A stretch of DNA of 64,000 nucleotides from Dactylorhiza incarnata. Taxonomy: Eukaryota; Streptophyta; Magnoliopsida; Asparagales; Orchidaceae. The notes beneath the pieces are model-generated. The model had not been told where the DNA came from, ran no database searches, and worked only from the letters and a program-made list of their open reading frames with translations. Positions within the stretch are counted from its first letter, which is position 1, and every line of letters starts with the position of its first letter. The stretch spans positions 10,496,001 through 10,560,000 of the forward strand of contig JAWHQI010000009.1 in the NCBI GenBank assembly GCA_033032865.1, given 5' to 3'. The translations under genes were made by a program, and so were the position numbers. Of the stretch, positions 34,458 to 45,538 are shown in pieces.

Positions 34458-36942
34458 TGTACAACCCTCATATTTTCCGAGTCGGTATGACCCGATGCAG
34501 ATGAAGTCGTGGTAGAGAGGTGATAATGCTAAATCTAGTTAGTTTAATTAGGTTATTTTTAGGTTATTAACTCTTACTTTTTGCTTATTGTTGTTTACCT
34601 AAATGCAATTTTGGTTCATTTTCCTATTTTTAGTGCTAACTTAAGTTTTCTGAATTTTCAGGTCAAAAATGCAAAATTTCCTAAGTCACGCCCTAGGTCA
34701 CGCCCGTGACCTAGGGCGTGTAAGTTGCTGTTTCCAGTTAAGCTGCTGCCACCATAATTCAGAAGATCTGGTCAGACGCGCCCAAAGTACACGGCCGTGA
34801 CACACAAGTCACGCCCATGACCAGCCCGTGAACAGCTCAGATTCGACCAGCTGACCACCGAATTGGTCACGCCACTGTTACACGGGCGTGCTTCCAGTCA
34901 CGCCCGTGACTGCCACGTCAGCCAGCTGCCAGCGCCCATGACCGGACTAACCACCGAAATGGTCACGCCCTCAGTCTCGGGCGTGACCTAGGGCGTGACC
35001 CATCAAATCACGTCAGAATCGTGCGCCGAACCTGATCCAAGCCGCAGAATTGATTAAACAATGTCACGCCCCTAGTCACGGGCGTGACTGAGGGCGTGAC
35101 CGAGGTAGAAAAATTTCTATAAATTAAAATGACCTCCAAGCGTTCCCCATTCAGTTTTTGGCAGAGAGAACTGGTGCTACTACTCTATTTTCAGTGATTT
35201 TCGTGTTATTTTATTCTCTTTCTCTCTCTCTCTCTCTCTTTTATTTCAATGCATTTCCTTTTCTAGTTTTCATATGAATGTTGTAATGCCTTTGTAATTT
35301 CCTTTCATAGTGTATTACTAATGCTTAGTAGGCTTTCCATGCAAATGCAATCTCAGTTGAACTTTTGTTTAATAAAAATTGCATATTTTTGTTCTCTTAA
35401 AATCTTCATCATTTCTCTCTCCTACCCCTCCACCATGAGTAACTAAATCCTCATTGTACTCGATCTTGATGATCTGAGTATGAGTTGATCAAGTTATAAT
35501 CCTTTAGTCTTCTTTCACTTTCTAAAGTTTTGGGCCTTAAATTTACTCTTAATTAAAATTAAGTGGAGCTATATTATCGATGTATAGTCCACACCTTTGC
35601 TTTCATTCTTGGCTAGCCGAGAGGCCGATAGTCTAAAGTGAGCACTTAAGAGTAAAGAGAGTTACACACATTTCTCGAGAGAGAATGATGTAAATCTCCT
35701 GGATTGGAGTCAAACCCAATAGCGGGGTTCACCACTTAAAGCGAGTTTTAGGTATTCGAATACGGGACGAGAGTTCGGTCTGATTTTCCTAAACTCAGTT
35801 GGGCATATCTTCGATAGAAGCATGTTCAAACTATAGGAACCCCCACGGTCAAGCTACCCTTACTTTATTAAGTTTTAAGTTTGCTTTTGAATTTTGATCA
35901 ACTTAAGCCGAAGTAAGTCAAGATCGAGTGCTATTTCTTAATCATCGTTTAGCCGTACTTTTATCCAGCTTTTATTTCAACTTAGCAGACAAAACCTTCC
36001 AAAAAATTATTAAGATAAAATAATTGTAATTCATTTGAGTATAAGTAATCAACGGTTCTCGGATTTTAATACGACACTTGTGTTCCTATACTACAGTTCG
36101 ATAGGTATACTTGCCTTCTCGGATTGCTAGTTCGGATTTTATTTCGTGCAAGCGGAATTTTAATCACCAAGAGGGTGATTGTTGCGTAGCGAACCGAACC
36201 GACAGAGGTCGTCAAGACCAGAAAGTGAAGGCATGGGGGGGAAAGTACTCTTGAGCGAGTGGACCTTGGGTACACTCGCCCAAGGCCCCGGGCGAGTGGA
36301 CCCAAGGTCCACTCGCCCCCAAGCCTACATGCGAGTGGACCTGTGGTCCACTCGCCCGGGGCGGGTGGACCATAGGTCCACTCGCCCAGGCAGTTGGGCG
36401 AGTGGTCCTAAGGTCCACTCGCCCAGTTTAGGTGGTGGACCTTGGTCCACCCATCCTATCCCCCCCTGTTTCGGTCGTCCGGATTAGTTTTTGAACTGCG
36501 AATAGTAGATTTTTGGCTATTCGCAGTCCAATTTTTGGGAAGTCTATAAATAGACCGCCATGGGCACCTTGGGAAAGGATGTTGGTACCCCCCTCCATCG
36601 CGGGTGAGCAAGCACAACCCCTCCCCTCCCCTGTCATTGAAGGTGGATGGTGAGGTGATCCTTAGTGCCCTCCAAGGTGCCCAGGCGACGGTGAGGTGTT
36701 CCTTAGTGCCCTCCAAGGTGCCCAGGCTCTGCATTGGCTTGGGAGGGGAAGTTCCACGTGAGCTTCCGTGTATGTGGTGGGACCTCCACGCTGCAGCTTA
36801 AGGGGTCTGTTTGTTAACTTAGATGCTCTTTAAGGGTCAGGTTCTTCAGTTCTTGGTGACTGGTCAAGGGTCTAGCTCGGGTCAAGTAAGGGTTAGCTGC
36901 ATCCCCCTTGCGAACGTCGAGCCCGATTCTCTGGTTTCAACA
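34458..36942 (+). repeat. E4 5' LTR, interrupted by a solo LTR
   Basis: The LTR consists of 34458-34520 and 36175-36942; the rest is the inserted solo LTR and one TSD copy, giving an original length of about 831 bp. The U3 has inverted copies of gggcgagtggacc / ggtccactcgccc (36245-36425), including a 29-bp palindrome at 36290-36318. TATAAATA is at 36545-36552. The LTR ends CTGGTTTCAACA. Confidence 0.88.
34521..36169 (+). repeat. Solo LTR inserted in the E4 5' LTR
   Basis: A single 1649-bp LTR starts TGATAATGC and ends AATCACCA, with the perfect TSD agagg at 34516-34520 and 36170-36174. No internal region is present, so it arose by LTR-LTR recombination. Parts resemble the E3 LTR: cacgcccgtgac motifs, ctcgagagagaatgatg, and gattggagtcaaacccaat. 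It has a perfect inverted repeat with 16-bp arms (34687-34702 and 34705-34720) and TATAAATT at 35118-35125. It belongs to a family related to but distinct from E3. Confidence 0.92.
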
Positions 36943-37669
36943 TTATGGTGCGGTGAGCGTGAAAGCAGCTAGTTCGGAAAGCTCTGGGTAGGTCTCATGG
37001 CTAGAAGCGATGAGCTGGGGAACTCACCCCTGCCGGTGAGTGCATGAAGAAAGGTGACTTTTTTGGAGTTCAGGAAGTCAATCCAGGAAGTCTTGCGGTT
37101 TGTACTCCCCCCCTCAGGGCGAGTGCACGTCATCGCCAACACCTGTGCTCGCCTTGCCGTCTTTGATGGAGATAGAGCAAGCGTGTTGGCAAGGGAAAGG
37201 GCCAACCTCGGAGGAAGGCTTGAGCCTTCAAGCACAAGCGCTCTTCAACAGCTCTCCTTGGGTCAGCTGCCCCGAGTGAGGGGACAGGGAGGATGCCTCC
37301 GTCTCAACCAGGAAGGGGGCGGAGTCCCTATTCCTGATTCAACAAAAGCACGGGGAGACGCAATGAAGCTACACAGATCAGTTTCAGGAACAAGTCCTCC
37401 ACCTCTAGGTTGACAAGAGAAGCAGGAAGGACCGGGAGAAAGAAAAGAAATAAGAAGACGAAGAAGATGGAGGAAGTAATGAAGGAGATGGTCAAGGTGC
37501 ATGTGACCATGTAGGCCCAGAGGGGCGCGTTGTAATAAGCAGGTAGCTCCTTGATGATGAATGAAGAGGTTTCAGGTAACGCCTTGACTAAGTGGCTTGG
37601 GGTAGGTGTTGAGTTCCTCTGCCTCCAGGTGAAGGTAAGCACTTAGGACGTGGATGGGTACTCCGCTCC
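36943..37669 (+). other. E4 leader with primer-site-like sequence and unrecognised frame
   Basis: Three bases after the LTR the sequence TGGTGCGGTGAGCGTG (36946-36961) sits where a primer site should be; I cannot name the matching tRNA. A frame at 37054-37413 (about 119 codons) is basic and Leu/Arg-rich with no motif I know; it may be a remnant of a gag start or meaningless. A Lys/Glu-rich stretch follows near 37420-37510. I do not assign a function. Confidence 0.35.
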
Positions 37670-38442
37670 CATTTGGTAGTATCCCCGACTAGAGACCATT
37701 CTCCGGGCTCAGTCATGCCGGCAGATGGGAGACTCATCGGGTCGACCGGTTGGTAAAATCCCCGACTAGAGACCATTCTCTGGGCTTAGTCATGCCGGCA
37801 GATGGAAGACTCATCGGGTCGACTAGTTGGTAAAATCCCCGACTAGAGACCATTATCCGGGCTTAGTCATGCCGGCAGATGGGAAACTCATCAGGTTGAC
37901 TGGTTGGTAAAATCCCCGACTAGAGACCATTCTCCGAGCTCAGTCATGCCGGCAGATGGGAGACTCATCCGGTCGACTGGTTGGTAAAATCCCCGACTAG
38001 AGACCATTCTCCGGGCTCAGTCATGCCGGCTGATGGGAGACTCATCGGGTCGACCGGTTGGTAAAATCCCCGACTAAATGCCATTCTCCGGGCTCAGTCA
38101 TGCCGGCAGATGGGAGACTCATCGGGTCGACTGGTTGGTAAAATCTCCGACTAGAGACCATTCTTCGGGCTCAGTCATGCCGGTAGATGGGAGACTCATC
38201 GGGTCGACTGGTTGGTAGAATCCCCGACTAGAGACCATTCTCTGGGCTCAGTCATGCCGGCAGATGGGAGACTCATCGGGTTGACTGGTTGGTAAAATCC
38301 CCTACTAGAGACCAATCTCCGGGCTCAGTCATGCCGGCAGATGGGAGACTCATCGGGTCGACCGGTTGGTAAGATCCCCGACTAGAGACAATTCTCCGGG
38401 CTCAGTCATGTCGGCAGGTGGGAGACTCATCGGGTCGACTCA
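37670..38442 (+). repeat. 77-bp tandem array, about 10 units
   Basis: The unit contains ccccgactagagaccattct, ctcagtcatgccggcag and gactcatcgggtcgac. Unit marks are at 37683, 37760, 37837, 37914, 37991, 38068, 38145, 38222, 38299 and 38376, a constant spacing of 77. Confidence 0.92.
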
Positions 38443-38955
38443 CTGCTTGAGTAAGTGACTTGGAGGGATGATGAGCTCCTCTACCTCCAGGTGAGCTAGG
38501 CCCCTAGGACGTGGATGGGTATTCCACCTCCAGTTGGTTTGAAAAGTGTTGAGTTCCTCTGCCCCCAGGTAAGCTAGGCCCCTAGGACGTGGACGAGTAC
38601 TCCGCCCCCAACTGGTTTGGGAAGATGCTAGGTCCCTCTGCCTCCAGGCAAGCTAAGCCCCTAGGACCTTGACAGGTACTCCGCCCCCAATTGGTTCGAA
38701 AAGGTGTTAAACTCCTCTATCTCCAAGTAAGCTAAGCACCTAGGACGTGGATTGGATCTCTGCCTCAGTTGCTTTGATAAGATGGTGGAGTTCCTCTACC
38801 TCTAGGTGAAGGTAAGCACCTAAGACGTGGATTGGATCTCTGCCTCAGTTGCTTTGATAAGGTGGTTGAGTTCCTCCGTCCCTCGGTGAGGGTAAGCACC
38901 TGGGACGTGGACTGGTCCTCCAACCCCAGATAGTTCAGGAAACTGTTAGTTCCCT
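38443..38955 (+). repeat. 78-80-bp tandem array, about 6 units
   Basis: The unit contains gttcctctgcctccagg, aagctaagcacctaggacg and tggtactccgccccca in variant forms. The aggacgtgg mark recurs at 38506, 38584, 38663, 38742, 38822 and 38902. Units are more divergent than in the neighbouring arrays, and some share ttcctctncctccaggt with the 45-bp unit, so the arrays may have a common root. Confidence 0.85.
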
Positions 38956-40500
38956 CCACCTCCAGGTGAGCTCGGCTCCCTGGTAGGTGTGGAGTTCCCT
39001 CCCCCTCCAGGTGAGATCGGCTCCCTGGTAGGTGTGGAGTTCCCTCCCCCTCCAGGTGAGCTCGGCTCCCTGGTAGGTGTGGAGTTCCCTCCCCCTCCAG
39101 GTGAGTTTGGCTCCCTGGAAGGTGTCGAGTTCCCTCCCCCACCAGGTGAGCTCGGCTCACTGGTAGGTGTGGAGTTCCCTCCCCCTCTAGTTGAGCTCAG
39201 CTCCCTGGTAGGTGTGGAGTTCCCTCCCCCTCCAGGTGAGCTCGGCTCCCTGGTATGTGTGGAGTTCCCTCCCCCTCCAGGTGAGCTCGGCTCCCTGGTA
39301 GGTGTGGAGTTCCCTCCCCCTCCAGGTGAGCTCGGCTCCCTGGTAGGTGTGGAGTTCCCTCCCCCTCCAGGTGACCTCGGCTCCCTGGTAGGTGTGGAGT
39401 TCCCTCCCCCTCCGGGTGAGGTCGGCTCCCTGGTAGGTGTGGAGTTCCCTCCCCCCCTAGGTGAGCTCATCTCCCTGGTAGGTGTGGACTTCCCTCCCCC
39501 TCTAGGTGAGCTCGACTCCCTGGTAGGTGTGGAGTTCCATCCCCCTCCAGGTGATCTCGGCTCCCTGGTAGGTGTGGAGTTCCCCCCCCCCCCCCCCCCC
39601 CCCCCCACCAGGTGAGCTCGGCTCCTTGGTAGGTGTGGAGTTCCCTCCCCATCCAGGTGAGCTCGGCTCCCTGGTAGGTGTGGAGTTCCCTCCCCCACCA
39701 GGTGAGCTTTGCTCCCTGGTAGGTGTGGAGTTCCCTCCCCTTCTAGGTGAGCTCGGCTCCCTGGTAGGTGTGGAGTTCCCTCCCCCTCCAGGTGAGCTCG
39801 GCACCCTGGAAGGTGTGGAGTTCCCTCCCCCTCCAGGTGAGCTCGGCTCCCTGGTAGGTGTGGAGTTCCCTCCCACTCCAGGTGAGCTCGGCTCCCTGGT
39901 AGGTGTGGAGTTCCCTCCCCCTCCAGGTGAGCTTGGCTCCCTGGCAGGTGTGGAGTTCCCTCCCCCCCCCCCAGGTGAGCTCGGCTCCCTGGTAGGTGTG
40001 GAGTTCCCTCCCCCTCCAGGTGAGCTCACCTCCCTGGTATGTGTGGAGTTCCCTCCCCCTCCAGGTGAGCTCGGCTCCCTGGTAGGTGTGGAGTTCCCTG
40101 CCCCTCCAGGTGAGCTCGGGTACCTGGTAGGTGTGGAGTTCCCTCCCCCTCCAGGTGAGCTCGGCTCCCTGGTAGGTGTGGAGTTCCCTCCCCCTCAAGG
40201 TGAGCTCGGCTCCCTGGTAGGTGTGGAGTTCCCTCCCCTCCAGGTGAGCTTGGCTCCCTGGTAGGTGTGGAGTTCCCTCCCCCTCTAGGTGAGCTCGGCT
40301 CCCTGGTAGGTGTGGAGTTCTCTCCCACACCAGGTGATCTAGGCTCCATGGTAGGTGTGGAGTTCCCTCCCCCTCCAGGTGATCTCAGCTCCCTGGTAGG
40401 TGTGGAGTTCCCTCCCCCTCTAGGTGTGCTCGGCTCCCTGGTAGGTGTGGAGTTCCCCCCCCCCCCCCCCCCCCTTAAGGTGAGCTTTGCTCCCTGGTAA
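38956..40500 (+). repeat. 45-bp tandem array, about 34 units
   Basis: The unit has gttccctccccctccaggtg, agctcggctccctgg and taggtgtgga. Its length is a multiple of three, so long frames are open on both strands with 15-residue periodicity; these are not genes. C runs of more than 15 bases occur near 39583-39605 and 40455-40473. Confidence 0.95.
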
Positions 40501-41740
40501 GTTTGGAGTTCCCGCTTCCCACCTTAGGTCGGGCTCGGCTCGACTAGAGGTGTCGAGTTCTTTTCCACTTAAGGTCAACTTCAATTCGGCCTAAGGTGTA
40601 GAGCGTTCTCCACCTCCAGTTGAGCTCGGTTCATAAGAGGGTTGTTATGTGGAGAAAGGTTTGCCTTCCACCTTAGGTCGAGCTCGGCTCGACTAGAGGT
40701 GTTGAGTTTTCTCCACCTAAGGTCAAGTTCAATTCGACCTAAGGTGTTGAGCTTTCTCCACCTCCAGTTGAGCCTGGCTCATAGGAGGGTTGTTAAGTGG
40801 AGAATGGTTGCCTTCCACCTCAGGTCGAGCTCGGCTCGACTAGAGGTGTTGAGTTTTTCTCCACCTAAGGTCAAGTTCAATTCGACCGAAGGTGTTGAGC
40901 TTTCTCCACCTCCAGTTTAGCTCGGCTCATAGGAGGGTTGATAAGTGGAGAAAGGTTTGCCTTCCACCTCAGGTCGAGCTCGGCTCGACTAGAGGTGTTG
41001 AGTTATTCTCCACCTAAGGTCAAGTTCAATTCGACCTAAGGTGTTGATCTTTCTCCACCTCCAGTTGAGCTCGGCTCATAGGAGGGTTGTTAAGTGGAGA
41101 AAGGTTTGCCTTCCACCTCAGGTCGAGCTCGGCACGACTAGAGGTGTTGAGTTTTTCTCTACCTAAGGTCAAGTTCAATTCGACCTAAGGTGTTGAGCTT
41201 TCTCCACCTCCAGTTGAGCCCGGCTCATAAGAGGGTTGTTAAGTGGAGAAATGTTTGCCTTCCACCTTAGGTCGAGCTCGGCTCGACTAGAGGTGTTGAG
41301 TTTTTCGCCACCTAAGGTCAAGTTCAATTTGACCTAAGGTGTTGAGCTTTCTCCACCTCCAATTGAGCTCGGCTCATAGGAGTGTTGTTAAGTGGAGAAA
41401 GGTTTGCCTTCCACCTCAGGTCGAGCTCGGCTTGACTATAGGTGTTGAGTTTTTCTCCACCTAAGGTCAAGTTCAATTCGACCTAAGGTGTTGAGCTTTC
41501 TCCACCTCCAGTTGAGCTCGGCTCATAGGAGGGTTGTTAAGTGGAGAAAGGTTTGCCTTCTACCTCAGGTCGAGCTCGGCTCGACTAGGGGTGTTGAGTT
41601 CTTTTCCACCTCAGGTCAAGTTCAATTCGACCTAAGGTGTTGAGCTTTCTCCACCTCCAGTTGAGCTCGGCTCATAGGAGGGTTGTTAAGTGGAGAAAGG
41701 TTTGTCTTCCGCCTCAAGTCAGGTTCAACTGAAAAACTCG
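40501..41740 (+). repeat. About 148-bp tandem array, about 8 units
   Basis: The unit includes aggtcgagctcggctcgact, aggtcaagttcaattcgacc and ctccacctccagttgagctc. The gtcgagctcgg mark recurs at about 148-bp spacing from about 40527 to 41568. Units contain the self-complementary GAGCTC and short inverted stretches (GTCGAGCTCGGC). Sequence to 41860 is the E4 3' end, with the polypurine tract AAAAAGAGCTGGGATT at 41844-41859. Confidence 0.9.
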
Positions 41741-41860
41741 GCAGGAGTATCCCGTTGGCAGAGCCCTTCGTGGATTCTCGTAAGGTCCCACCTCCTCGTC
41801 AAATAGGTGGGTTGGACTTTCTTTCTGAGCTTAAGGCAAGCTCAAAAAGAGCTGGGATTG

Positions 41861-42697
41861 TGTACAATAATCATATTTTCCGAGTCAGTGTGACCCGACG
41901 CAGATGAAGTCATGGCAGAGAGGGTGACCATTGCGTAGCAAACCGAACCGACAGAGGTCGTCAAGACAAGAAAGAGAAGGCCTGGGGGCAACTACTCTTG
42001 TGCGAGCGGACCTTGGGTCCACTCGCCTAAGGCCCCGGGCGAGTTGACCTCTGGTCCACTCGCCCAAGAGGGGGGGGGAGTTGACCTCGGGTCCACTAGC
42101 CCAAGGTGGAGGGCGAGTGGACCCAAGGTGGGTCCACTCGCCCCCAAGCCTACAAGCCAGTGGACCTGTGGTCCACTCGCCCGGGCGGCTGGGTGAGTGG
42201 TCCTAAGGTCCACTCGCCCAGTTCAGGTGGTGGACCTTGTTCCACCCATCCTATTCCCCCCTGTTTCGGTCGTCCGGATTAGTTTTTGGACTGCGAATAA
42301 TAGATTTTTGGCTATTCTCAGTCCAATTTTTGGGAAGTCTATAAATAGACCCCCATGGGCACCTTGGGAAAGGATGTTGGTACCCCCCTCCCTCGCGTGT
42401 GAGCAAGCACTACCCCTCCCCTCCCCCTGTCATTGAAGGTGTACGGTGAGGTGATCCTTAGTGCCCTCCAAGGTGCCCAGGCTCAACATTGGCTTGGGAG
42501 GGGAAGTTCCATGTGAGCTTCCGGGTATGTGGTGGGACCTCCACGCTACAGCTTAAGGGGTCCGTTTGTGGACTTAGATGCTCTTTAAGGGTCAGGTTCT
42601 TCAGTTCTTGTTGACTGGTCAAGGGTCTAGCTCGGGTCAAGTAAGGGCGAGTTGCATCCCCCTTGCGAATGTCGAGACCGGTTCTCTGGTTTCAACA
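41861..42697 (+). repeat. E4 3' LTR
   Basis: The 837-bp LTR is uninterrupted, starts TGTACAATAATC and ends TGGTTTCAACA. It holds the gcgagtggacc / ggtccactcgccc inverted motifs (about 42000-42225), TATAAATA at 42340-42347, and downstream caaggtgcccaggct and ggtgggacctccacgct, which also occur in A's 3' LTR. Confidence 0.92.
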
Positions 42698-42702
42698 GGT
42701 AG

Positions 42703-43825
42703 CCCTTGGGAAGTCCAAGAATTAAAAAAACATTTATGTTTTGTTGTAATAAAAAAACCAAAAAATTCTAATAAAATAAATTTTGTAATATTAAATATCT
42801 CCAAACTTCATTTATTCAAAATTAATTTTAATTATGAGTTGACTTTATATGCTTTTTAAAGAGTTTTCTTTTTATGTATTTTTAATCTTATATTTCTCTT
42901 CAAAATATGTTAGATGTAATTTTGAGATGAATTTGATTTAATGAGTTTTTCATTATCTTGATTTGTTTAGAATATTTCTTAGTTTTATTTTCTCTTCTTA
43001 AAATATCATAATTCAATTTTGTAGAAATTGTGTTAAATATCTCTAGATTTTACTTATATTAACATTAAGTCATGGTTTCTTAAAGATTGCTCAAATTGTT
43101 TTCTATGCTCTTAAAATATATCTTTGGAATTTTTTGTAACCTTTAAACCCTAGCCCTTCCCCTACCTTTCTTTTTAACCCTTTATTTGGCATTTTTTTTT
43201 TGAAAAGATCATATGTCATGGAATGAGAAGATAAAATTCATCATTCCTAAACATATGCACCCAAATTAGTAAAAGATTATATGGCTTGGAGATGAGAGGA
43301 TAAAATTCATCACTCCTAAACATATACATTTGGGATATAAAAAAAGAAGAACAAATTAAAAAAAAGATGGAAATGAAAATGAGAGGATAAAATTCATCAT
43401 TTCCGAAATACAAAGTAACTTCTTCAATGCCAATTTTACCCTAATTAGCCAAGTTTATTTGCTTATCCAAGATATTTTTGAGAAAGCATAGTTAATAGTT
43501 TGTAGTTTTCTAAAAGTTTTCCATGATTTTAAAGTTTCTATAATTTTAATCTTGGATTATTTTACTTAATTCAATGCAATTTTGTTTATGAAGATTTAGT
43601 TAGAGAATTTTGAAACTAATATTTATTATACTCATTTCAATTTATGAATTATAAATTATTTCTAATAAATCTGAATGTTAATTTCTTAACTTATTTTGAT
43701 ATGAGTCATATAAAATTTGGAATACAAAATTAGAAGTAAATCATTTTGAAATGTCCTATAAATTCTTTTCAGGCTTATGAATTAGTTTTGCTCTGGAATA
43801 GCAAAAGCTCAAGTATGGGGGTATT
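42703..43825 (+). other. E3 internal region 2, right of E4
   Basis: Noncoding AT-rich sequence homologous to 29956-31073, starting where 34457 left off and ending in the polypurine tract CAAGTATGGGGGTATT. The frame at 43216-43413 is low-complexity. Confidence 0.65.
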
Positions 43826-45533
43826 TGATAATACATTATTTATAGTTATTTTTATATAATATTTAAGTAGTAATTAATTAGTTTTTATATAATTTTAGTT
43901 CAATATATATCTAATTTACTTTGTTTTGTGTTTTCACGTAATCTGGGGCTGCTAGTAGCAAATTCAAGCCCACAACTGTGTTCAGGAAAAATTATAGAAC
44001 AAATCTACAAATTTCTTCATTACACCCCCCCCCCCTGGCACGGGCGTGACTCCAAGTCACGGCCATGTTCAGCTCTACACGACCATGTTTACTTGTACAT
44101 GGCCATGTTTAGTCATACACGGACATGTTCAGCTATACATGGTCATGTTTAGTCGTACACGGCCATGTTTAAGCTTACACGCCCCCTTATCACGGGAGTG
44201 AACTATGCCACGGCCATGTTCAGCCTCCAGCTTCCGAAAAAGACTGCCACGTAGATTTATTATTACACGCCCCCCTGTCATGGGCGTGACCTTTAGGCCA
44301 CATGCGGGACCTTCAGGCCACGGGCATGACTCACCCGACAAGCATTCAATACAAGCGGTTTCCACTGCAGTACATTTCCAGCTTACACGCCCCCTATCAC
44401 GGGCGTGACCCAGGGCATGACTTCTCCCGCAACTGCTAGAATTACTCCCGTTCCCACCGTTTTCAGCCGTTCTCGATCTCGGTCAAGACACGCCCATTGT
44501 CACGGGCGTGACCAGGGGGCGTGTACTGCAAATTGATGAAATTTGGCAGTTTTGATCCCAACGTTCCCAGGCTCTCAAGACACTGGTTCTGTACATTACA
44601 AGCCCTAGGTCACGGGCGTGACCTAGGGGCGTGACTTCCAGAACTTTTGCCTATAAATTCATGCTGCTGCCTTGAAGCTGGTGATCTGATCCATGCTTAG
44701 ATTGGTTCATTTTAGAGTTGTTTTGCTGCATTTTCTTATTGTATTTCATTTATGCAATTTTACTTTTTGTTTTGCAAATTTCAATTCATAGCGTAGATTT
44801 ACTTTTCTCGCAATTGTAATTCTCCTTTCATAGTTATAAAATGTTTTTTTTTAATCATGAGTAGCTAATTTTATTACATTTGATCGGATGAATTCTTAAG
44901 TAGTGTTATTTTGTAATCTCTTTTTTATAGTTTGGTTTTGGAAAACTAGGATTTATCTTTGAATTTAATTGCTTCGGGTTCATATGTCACGAATATGTTT
45001 CTCGATCTAAGATTCGTATGCTAGTGACCGAGAGATCCATGTGAACGAGGAGATCACTCAAAGATAAAAAGAGTTACATGCACTCCTCGAGAGAGTGTGA
45101 TACAAATCTTCCGGATTGGAGTGAAATCCAATAGTGGGGCTCACCACATAAAGCAAGCTTAGGGGTTTCGACTGGCCGAGGGGTCTTAATCGATCAACCT
45201 AAGGTTAGGTGGTAGTTCTCTCGAGAGAGTCTCTACCATATTTTTGGAACCTCCAGGGTCAAGTTTGTCCAAATCAACTTATGAAGTTTACGAAATATTT
45301 TACTTAAGAAGGATTCTCGATCAAATGTTTCCTCTCTTTTATCATTTCTTAAAACCTTTATTTTATTACTGATAAAATAATATTAATTTGCGTGAGTAGA
45401 AGTAATCAACAGACTCGTGGAATACGACACTTGATATTTATTTTTAAATATCATATACTATGAACGATAGGTGCTATTGCCTATAGTTCGTAGAATTTGA
45501 GAAAATTATTTATATCATAAATTTTAGTTATCA
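43826..45533 (+). repeat. E3 LTR 3
   Basis: The 1708-bp LTR starts TGATAATACATT and ends TTAGTTATCA, followed by TSD ccgag at 45534-45538. It has cacgggcgtgac motifs (about 44035-44635) and TATAAATT at 44652-44659. A C10 run near 44026 disturbs one motif. Confidence 0.92.
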
Positions 45534-45538
45534 CCGAG

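Larger units (their letters stand above)
34458..42697 (+). mobile_element. E4: non-autonomous LTR element filled with tandem arrays
   Basis: LTRs are 34458-36942 (interrupted by a solo LTR) and 41861-42697, starting TGTACAA and ending GGTTTCAACA, with the perfect TSD ggtag at 34453-34457 and 42698-42702. The interior (36943-41860) has a primer-site-like sequence, about 0.7 kb with one unrecognised frame, and then four consecutive tandem arrays with unit lengths of about 77, 79, 45 and 148 bp. A polypurine tract (AAAAAGAGCTGGGATT) precedes the right LTR. No gag, protease, RT or integrase can be seen. LTR ends and polypurine tract match element A, so A-like elements are the likely helper (inference). 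Confidence 0.9.
26660..45533 (+). mobile_element. E3: non-autonomous Athila-like element, LTR-int-LTR-int-LTR, carrying E4
   Basis: Three LTR copies (26660-28382, 31074-32901, 43826-45533) flank two copies of an internal region of about 2.7 kb. The outer ends carry the perfect TSD ccgag at 26655-26659 and 45534-45538. Each internal region has a tRNA-Asp-like primer site at its left, a short gag C-terminal-like frame, and the polypurine tract AAGTATGGGGGTATT before the next LTR. There is no protease, RT or integrase. The second internal region is interrupted by E4 (34458-42697). The left outer LTR starts TC instead of TG. The PPT and an upstream PPT-like motif are shared with E1, so E3 is probably an internally deleted Athila relative; the double structure needs a recombination or tandem-integration step. 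Confidence 0.9.

Noticed and set aside
38946..40500. Long frames on both strands with 15-residue repeats
   Set aside because: The 45-bp unit is a multiple of three, so several frames stay open by arithmetic. No start context, domain or codon bias, and both strands are open at once.
37670..41740. CRISPR-like arrays
   Set aside because: Units are contiguous tandem repeats without unique spacers, inside an LTR element of a plant genome.
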